Shown piece after piece: positions 61,301-64,000 of a stretch of DNA of 64,000 nt; the stretch's first letter is position 1; every line of letters begins with the position of its first letter. The stretch spans positions 974,501-1,038,500 of the forward strand of contig JADANN010000122.1 in NCBI GenBank assembly GCA_018806985.1, in the 5' to 3' direction. A program made the position numbers and the translations under genes. The notes below the pieces were generated by a model, which saw only the letters and a program-made list of their open reading frames with translations, was not told where the DNA came from and ran no database searches. Source of the DNA: Angiostrongylus vasorum (taxonomy: Eukaryota; Nematoda; Chromadorea; Rhabditida; Metastrongylidae).

Positions 61301-61965
61301 GAAAATTTTTGTATTGACTTTTATCTGCTAAGGTTATGAAAGTGTCTGGATGAGTGGATTGCATTCCGACTTGACCTTCTCGGACTCTGAACAAGGCGAA
61401 ACTGCGGAAATGTCAGCCATCGCGAATTAGTAAATGGTGTAATAACAATCTTGTGTTCAAACACCAAGAAAGCTGTGAATTACTGACCAATACTGAGGTT
61501 AAAACAAAGTCGGTCCTGGGATTTTCACGGAGTACTTTTAGTTCAAAATTCGATCCAAAATTTTAACGATCATGAGCGTAAGGCAAGTGTTAGTTGTCCG
61601 AACTAACAGCACTTACTGTTTTGCTGCCATCTTCCATCCAAATACAGTAGGACTTTCTCTCCTCTCCGCTTGAATCGCGCGAAATGCCATCGATTGTCGG
61701 AAATTCCGTGCCCCCATTTGAATCCCTGAATGTCATTTTCAAGAAAAGATTTGCCTTTGTAAGTGATGAAAACAACATACGTGTTCACCAGCGTTATGCC
61801 CTCAATAGGACCTCTAACGATGCATCTTTGAGCGAAATCCGCAGCTCGTTGTTGGGATCCGAGTTCGATCTAGTGCTCAGTAACACTCCATTGGTGTACT
61901 CGGTCTGATAGTTTATAAAATTGGAAATTTTTAAAAGAAACAGATTATCTGCAATATATATATAC

Positions 61966-62060
<95 letters not shown>

Positions 62061-63622
62061 GATACCCCATACGATTTCAATGTTATTCTAACGACAAAGC
62101 AACACACTGAAAGAAACCGTGAAAAATCCAACGAACGCCACAAATCCCTTCAAGTGATCAATCGTGTTTCCACGCAAATGTAGTGCACTACTGATTATTG
62201 TAGAAAATTTATTGATTTAGCCTTTTTAATTTGGATATTCCAAAGTATTCCAAATTTTAAAGGGCCAGACAGCAGAAGAGTGGGAAAGATTCTTCTGGTA
62301 TCACGAAGAGGATTCATGAGATTTACGGACAAGAAAGAAGGGAAAGTTGAACGCGTATGAAGCAGGGTGTACGACCATAAGTTCAGATGGAAAGTTTTAT
62401 CTGACCTTTATTACTCAAAAGATTCTAATATGATCCGATTTACTTACAGCCGCAGTCAGATGAACCAGAAAAGAGCCCCCCTCAATTGAAATTTGTCCAC
62501 ACTACAACTGCCTTCAGATGGTACTGAATTGTTAAATAAGAAAGCTTAGAAAGTGAGAGCCAAAATTTCACAAGTTTACGATAAGATCGAAATCATGTGC
62601 AACTTGCAGGCAGTCAAAAAAGGAAATGTGGAAAGTCTTGAATAACATGAATACCATGGGAGACTTTTGTTAAAGAAAACTTTTTGAAAACTAGAAGAAA
62701 AGCTCGCTTCACGCATGGATGAAATATGAATTATGGATCTTCATCAAAAATTGGAGCTTTAATAGCCTTACTGGACCATGAAATTACTTCCCCTTTTAGC
62801 ACAAACATGGAACTTTCTTCTTCACTGTTTTCCTCTATCTTTCATAGAAGTACAGAAAAATTGAAACTTTTACAAAAAGTGCTAAAAATGTTTCGCTCCT
62901 TTTCCATGTACCAGATTATGTTTTTTCACAACCTTTACCAGACTAATCCTTCCAACGGTTTACCCCCACATCGTGGCTGGGAGTGTTCCTGAGTGTCCGG
63001 CTGCGATGTACAGCAGGGGGATTCATTCCTCCAGCAAAGTCTCCCAAGCTGAGAAGGAGTCCGGCGCTTTTATGAGGAAGCCTAGCTAGGAGTAAACCAA
63101 TACCAGGATCCGCCACCTGCCCTGGTATCAAACTAGTGGAATGGTGTCAAATCTCTCTCTGATCAACAAAGGCGGCGACTTCCCGTGGTGGTGATGACCT
63201 GAGAGAGACTTTGGCCAGGTTGTCCTCGAGATTACAGGGAACAGCAATGGCTTAACCATCAAATCTCCAGATAATGGAAATTATGCTGGGACCCGCACAA
63301 CCAGTGAAGACGGGCCATCCAAGTAAGTAACCAAGTACTAGGCTAATACTTTTTAACTGTTGCCATTGCCCCAAGATTCTACGAGTTGTTAAGAAGATCT
63401 GACCACAAAAAATTCAGAAAGTTAGTGACGTTACTGTGTGTTTCAAGATATTCAAATAATTACCATAAATGACTGGAATAACCATACCTAATGGAAGAGT
63501 ATAATTTTCAAATATATGTTCTTTACTTGGACAAACCTTAAATCTGATTTCAATCGTTTCGGCTTCGGACTCGAAGGTGTACGAAAGGAGATGAAGAATC
63601 CGCTCGCCGGTCATCTGGATAA
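46366..63622 (-). CDS. nrx-1: Alpha-neurexin gene (partial; LNS4 to LNS6 and stalk)
   Basis: Neurexins are presynaptic type I membrane adhesion proteins built of LNS (laminin G) and EGF modules. I found exons on the minus strand encoding, in order, LNS4, LNS5, EGF3 and LNS6, followed by a stalk-like exon. Diagnostic signs are the DNRWH motif in LNS4, FRGCLASI closing LNS5, then RGCSG leading into an EGF with ACSNGGRC, then DRPSTSRD opening LNS6 (vertebrate neurexins have a similar DRPST). The LNS5-EGF-LNS6 order separates it from laminins and agrins. Splice phase is consistent at every junction except 61812/61754 and 49830/47653. The 5' half is outside the window. No transmembrane exon was identified, so the 3' limit is uncertain. 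Introns of up to about 4 kb carry SINEs, a PLE and foldbacks. Confidence 0.85.
46440..46595 (-). CDS. nrx-1: Probable neurexin stalk exon
   Basis: The acceptor is CGACGCCAG. Phase 1 matches the previous exon and the joined codon gives Gly, reading GVDSHYRPRSSLPKSF and on to RLWQCNRQVIR. The donor GTAAAC at 46440 is my choice. The frame stays open to a TGA at 46366, so this could instead be a terminal exon of a form without a membrane anchor. The sequence fits a low-complexity juxtamembrane stalk but has no diagnostic motif. Confidence 0.5.
47554..47653 (-). CDS. nrx-1: Neurexin exon, end of LNS6 (FDGKISGANFNG)
   Basis: The acceptor is ACATTTAG and the donor GTGAGT. It encodes FDGKISGANFNGITILDLY, matching the F-x-G-x-(I/L)-S-G-x-x-x-N-G motif that closes LNS6. 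Phase 1 out fits the next exon. Confidence 0.75.
47754..48040 (-). repeat. SINE-1 copy in a neurexin intron
   Basis: Full length, with the tail seen as AAAGGATAAAGGATAAAGC on the plus strand and the head ending CCACACGCGCCC at 48040. Confidence 0.85.
48403..48711. mobile_element. Foldback element with hammerhead-like cores
   Basis: Arms 48403-48541 and 48577-48711 pair over about 135 bp with few mismatches around a loop of about 35 bp. Cores lie at 48462-48492 (minus) and 48624-48654 (plus) with CTGAAGA, stem GGCG/CGCC (or GACG), and GAAAC(G/A)TCAGC. Just outside on the left is CCGACTTTCTATTATCC, the reverse complement of the PLE terminal motif. It lies in a neurexin intron. Confidence 0.75.
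48857..49104 (+). CDS. Terminal exon of an unidentified gene
   Basis: The acceptor GTTTCTAG is followed by 82 codons ending in TGA. Codon usage looks coding. The peptide is polar, with dibasic sites (NKKRRSSRG and KTKRSMNF) and the C-terminus ARLLDQL. The dibasic sites would suit a secreted peptide precursor, but nothing identifies the family. It lies on the opposite strand inside the neurexin intron between 47653 and 49830. Its upstream exons were not located. Confidence 0.4.
49250..49540 (+). repeat. SINE-1 copy in a neurexin intron
   Basis: GTGCAGCGCAATGGTCGGAC head and GGGATCGATCCTTGCG. The body has an extra AATGGGTCGGCGCGAGTC segment before AAATTGGTACCAG. Confidence 0.75.
49830..49881 (-). 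CDS. nrx-1: Neurexin exon, LNS6 (VSLGAALNSRHID)
   Basis: A 52-bp exon encodes VSLGAALNSRHIDSITRR, in the position of the LNS6 strand that usually reads I-G-G. The acceptor ends GGAGAG and the donor is GTAGGT. Phase 1 in and 2 out. The next recognised exon is in phase 0, so a small exon may be missing. Confidence 0.65.
50071..50141 (-). CDS. nrx-1: Neurexin exon, LNS6 (NVTLQIDGKPGI)
   Basis: The acceptor is GATTACAG and the donor GTTTGT. The 71-bp exon encodes IHRNEANVTLQIDGKPG, the strand after the conserved H-x-x-R. Phase 2 in completes Arg; phase 1 out. Confidence 0.8.
50633..50892 (+). repeat. SINE-1 copy in a neurexin intron
   Basis: GTGGCGCGGTGGTCGGAGGC head, GGGATCGATTCCCGCG, body to GCCGAGAGCTTTATCC. 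Confidence 0.82.
51154..51254 (-). CDS. nrx-1: Neurexin exon, LNS6 (IKYNLGSREHHF)
   Basis: The acceptor is CTGACAG and the donor GTGAGG. It encodes DNGFLQIKYNLGSREHHF, then KLNDDKMHTIR, the next laminin G strands. Phase 0 in and 2 out. A second acceptor-like TTCCTACAG lies inside the exon and could be an alternative site. Confidence 0.8.
51319..51494 (-). CDS. nrx-1: Neurexin exon, start of LNS6 (KADRPSTSRD)
   Basis: Begins AATTVLFSAP, then FFEYPKADRPSTSRD and GVLLSVDCAVDQDYF, which parallels the DRPST opening of neurexin LNS6. The acceptor is CATTGTAG and the donor GTAAAA. Phase 1 in and 0 out. Confidence 0.85.
51993..52112 (-). CDS. nrx-1: Neurexin exon, EGF module 3
   Basis: A single EGF module is carried by one 120-bp exon. 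It begins PVARCSPMACSNGGRC and continues with a conserved W and CDC, closing with DRC. All six cysteines are present. The acceptor is CACTCCAG, the donor GTTAGT, phase 1 in and out. Confidence 0.85.
52500..52745 (-). repeat. SINE-1 copy, degraded
   Basis: Retains GGTGAGTGAATGCAT and the GGCTTTACAATTACTT segment and little else. Confidence 0.45.
52827..52970 (-). CDS. nrx-1: Neurexin exon, end of LNS5 (GFRGCLASIRIN)
   Basis: Contains SGGLPLYAPLL and GFRGCLASIRIN, then DDC and RGCSG, the conserved end of LNS5 just before the EGF. The acceptor ends GGGTAG, 64 bp after the previous donor. Phase 1 on both sides. The donor is GTACGT. Confidence 0.85.
53035..53113 (-). CDS. nrx-1: Neurexin exon, LNS5 (KLHTLLVDN)
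   Basis: The acceptor is TTTTTTAG and the donor GTAACG. The 79-bp exon encodes EERSKLHTLLVDNTTAISD. Phase 0 in and 1 out. It follows a short intron that carries a family C repeat. Confidence 0.75.
53221..53605 (+). repeat. Family C repeat, near full length
   Basis: TACCAACGGTTTACCGCCTC to CATCCAAGCATCCAAGTATG, collinear with the 18.6 kb copy. It lies in the neurexin intron between 53113 and 53761. Confidence 0.72.
53761..53875 (-). CDS. nrx-1: Neurexin exon, LNS5 (LSDMRWHTLLFYQ)
   Basis: The acceptor is CTATTTAG and the donor GTACTG. The 115-bp exon encodes VRLSYKEGDGAELL, then the laminin G core LSDMRWHTLLFYQ. Phase 2 in and 0 out agree with both neighbours. Confidence 0.8.
54296..54500 (+). 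repeat. SINE-2-like fragment
   Basis: GTGGCGGATAGCAGAGTGG head, and GGGAACGCCCTAGCATGGCTG, which matches GGAACGCCTTAGCCCAGCC at 57.1 kb. Confidence 0.4.
54796..54971 (-). CDS. nrx-1: Neurexin exon, LNS5 first half
   Basis: Encodes LFVTVLTELHLSS and LSFKFQTLIRNSLLFA, then LLVELINA, a laminin G opening. The donor GTGGGT is in phase 2. The split Arg codon is completed by the first base of the next exon. An acceptor five bases further upstream (TTTAAG) is also possible. A 4 kb intron separates it from LNS4. Confidence 0.75.
55000..55920. other. Neurexin intron, no feature seen
   Basis: Intronic sequence between LNS4 and LNS5 exons with no recognised repeat until the PLE end at 55925. Confidence 0.5.
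55925..56185 (+). mobile_element. PLE 3'-end copy
   Basis: Shares CCTGTATAAGAAAGCGCTACC, ATCGGCTCTAATGAAGATG, CAATCTCGTGTTAGCTTAAC and GTACTGAGGTTAAATGACGG with the copies at 9 kb and 41 kb. The core (56045-56076) is degenerate. Confidence 0.6.
57001..57320 (+). repeat. SINE-2 copy in a neurexin intron
   Basis: GGTTAGCGATGCCGTTG head, GGGAACGCCTTAGCCCAGCC, CAAACAGCAGCCGATGCAAG, GGTCATGTAAAATGCAAAAT, A-rich tail. Confidence 0.6.
57798..58110 (+). repeat. SINE-2 copy in a neurexin intron
   Basis: tRNA-like head GGTTAGCTCAGTGGCTTGTG with B-box-like CTGGTTCGACCTTC, then GGAGAACGCCTTAGCTCGG and GGGCCATGTAAAATGCAAT, parallel to the copy 0.8 kb upstream. Confidence 0.6.
58560..58735 (+). mobile_element. 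PLE 3'-end copy, degenerate
   Basis: CTGGGAACTACCGAGTAAGG and the later CCGAAGGAGGAGAATGCGCCGAAACGTTC align with the 55.9 kb copy and the hammerhead-like core. The terminal motif is absent. Confidence 0.4.
58942..59019 (-). CDS. nrx-1: Neurexin exon, end of LNS4
   Basis: The acceptor is GTTTTACAG. It begins TFNDIDLLERR, the expected T-F-N element after SLSRM. Two overlapping donors (GTGTGA and GTGAGA) are possible. The one at 58942 gives phase 0, as the next exon needs. Confidence 0.65.
59174..59286 (-). CDS. nrx-1: Neurexin exon, LNS4 (PFQGSLSRM)
   Basis: The acceptor is ACTTTCAG and the donor GTAAGT. The exon encodes the late LNS4 strands ending PQPFQGSLSRM, matching the conserved F-x-G-x-L element. 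Phase 1 in and 0 out fit both neighbours. The preceding intron of 2.3 kb holds the decayed PLE and a SINE-1. Confidence 0.8.
59614..59894 (-). repeat. SINE-1 copy beside the PLE
   Basis: Full length. An imperfect duplication (CGCCTTGCACTTA upstream, CGCCTTATACTTA downstream) suggests the target site. Confidence 0.8.
59905..61525 (+). pseudogene. Decayed Penelope-like retroelement (PLE)
   Basis: Reverse transcriptase motifs appear in broken frames. VTDLYTNVSIDSVN (about 60145-60195) corresponds to the LYTNV motif typical of PLE reverse transcriptases. SGKCYVQTRGLETGHRLRP (about 60310-60375) matches the G-x-x-M-G-x-x-L-x-P region with Met changed. YCKYKDNFFVIF (about 60430-60470) is the Y-x-D-D box with the second Asp now Asn. 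Several stops and frameshifts follow, so it is dead. A GIY-YIG endonuclease could not be confirmed. The 3' end carries a hammerhead-like core at 61387-61417 and the terminal motif TACTGAGGTTAAAACAAAG. It sits in a neurexin intron next to a SINE-1. Confidence 0.75.
61387..61417 (+). ncRNA. Hammerhead-ribozyme-like core, decayed, in PLE 3' end
   Basis: CTGAACA, a GGCG/TGCG-like stem, then GAAATGTCAGC. The order matches CUGANGA-stem II-GAAA, but the A-rich part is mutated (ACA for NGA, GGAAA for CGAAA). It is read in the direction of the element, and its position in the element anchors the meaning of the other copies. Confidence 0.35.
61617..61754 (-). CDS. nrx-1: Neurexin exon, LNS4 (SDNRWHFARF)
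   Basis: Contains the laminin G core SDNRWHFARF and VLLYLDGRW. The acceptor is CTTACAAAG and the donor is a strong GTAAGT. Phase 1 out matches the next exon, where the split codon gives Asn. Confidence 0.8.
61812..61904 (-). CDS. nrx-1: Neurexin exon, LNS4 (TEYTNGVLLSTR)
   Basis: The acceptor is AACTATCAG. The frame reads TEYTNGVLLSTR then ELRISLKDASLE, a typical laminin G strand pattern. The 3' boundary is uncertain. The frame runs to a TAA a little further on, near 61795, and no donor gives the phase the next exon needs (see findings). Confidence 0.65.
61957..62057. repeat. (TA)n microsatellite
   Basis: A TA tract of about 95 bp, with ACATATACATA at its start, inside a neurexin intron. 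Confidence 0.95.
62955..63330 (+). repeat. Family C repeat, near full length
   Basis: CCAACGGTTTACCCCCACAT to CATCCAAGTAAGTAACCAAG. It lies in a neurexin intron, about 0.2 kb from the exon at 63537. Confidence 0.7.
63537..63622 (-). CDS. nrx-1: Neurexin exon, start of LNS4
   Basis: The acceptor is CCTACAG and the donor GTTTGT. The exon is 86 bp, phase 1 in and phase 0 out. It encodes the first beta strands of LNS4, ending IEIRFK, which joins directly to TEYTNGVLL in the next exon. Confidence 0.75.
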
Positions 63623-64000
63623 CTGTAGGTTCTAAATTGTGCACAAATTTATCACGAACAGAGAATATTATTAACGACTTACCACTTTTTCGTTATTGCC
63701 AATGGCCGATGAGGTTAAAGAAATCATAAATCGACTTAGTGTAATTTTGTAACCTCTATTTCTTTGATGAAACTCCATTTGTCTCACTCTACAAATGTCG
63801 ATAGTAGTGCGCATCTGTGATGAATTTTTTCTGACGAGCTCCAATATTAAGTTGATAATTCTTTCCAAAGTTGTCAAATTACTTAACAAATAAAACCATC
63901 CTCGGAATATCGCCAGGTACACAGTGGACGACATGAGTCACATATAGCTCACACCACGCACATAGCCTTGTAACTGCATGGGTTAAAGATGCCATGCAAT

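Noticed and set aside
63671..63934. Further neurexin exon ending AIGNNEKV before GTAAGT
   Set aside because: The donor is strong, but the phase needed to join 63622 puts a stop in the frame and the peptide does not match the EGF expected there.

Overview
The window is eukaryotic, repeat-rich DNA, most likely from a parasitic nematode. I suspect a strongylid such as a hookworm, but that is inference. Exons are short (50-250 bp), many splice acceptors end in TTTCAG or TTTTCAG, some introns are only about 50-80 bp, and large introns are full of dispersed SINE, LINE, Penelope-like and MITE-like repeats. There are no operons, CRISPR arrays, rRNA or convincing tRNA genes. Nearly all short open frames are shadows of repeats or chance.

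Genes. The clearest gene is an alpha-neurexin (nrx-1 type) on the minus strand, read from about 63.6 kb down to about 46.4 kb. Its exons encode LNS4, LNS5, the third EGF module, LNS6 and the start of the stalk. Splice phases agree at all but two junctions. The 5' part (LNS1-3) lies beyond the right edge, and the transmembrane exon was not found. Also on the minus strand are: five phase-consistent exons at 34.8-38.05 kb for a multi-pass, GPCR-like protein; a complete-looking two-exon gene for a 102-residue membrane protein at 30.5-30.9 kb; isolated exons at 28.9-29.1, 32.5, 39.1-39.3 and 40.3-40.4 kb; and Thr/Ser-rich extracellular-type exons at 1.1, 3.5 and 11.1-11.8 kb. On the plus strand there is a two-exon fragment at 29.4-29.8 kb and a terminal exon at 48.9-49.1 kb nested inside a neurexin intron.

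Repeats by family. (1) SINE-1 is tRNA-derived, about 270-290 bp, with A- and B-box-like motifs and a (TTTATCC)n tail; there are 14 copies, two with clear target-site duplications. (2) SINE-2 is a second tRNA-like family with an adenine-rich tail, 8 copies. (3) One SINE-3-like copy has a CTTCTGT-type simple-repeat tail. (4) Family C is a GC-rich repeat of about 390 bp with a CAAGTA-like 3' tail, 6 copies, all on the plus strand. (5) MITE-1 is a palindromic element, 6 copies. (6) A decayed Penelope-like retroelement (PLE) with reverse transcriptase motifs lies at 59.9-61.5 kb. Its 3' end, with a hammerhead-ribozyme-like core, recurs at many places, including foldback elements at 10.5-11.0, 40.7-41.0 and 48.4-48.7 kb. 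(7) One RTE-type LINE fragment lies at 45.3-45.6 kb. Two (TA)n tracts lie near 18.5 and 62.0 kb.

Layout. 0-4 kb: Thr-rich gene exons and SINEs. 5-11 kb: SINE-1 copies, PLE ends and a foldback. 11-13 kb: Thr-rich exons and a GC-rich island. 13-29 kb: mostly non-coding with scattered repeats. 29-41 kb: several small genes or exon groups. 41-46 kb: sparse, with an RTE fragment. 46-64 kb: neurexin with repeat-filled introns.
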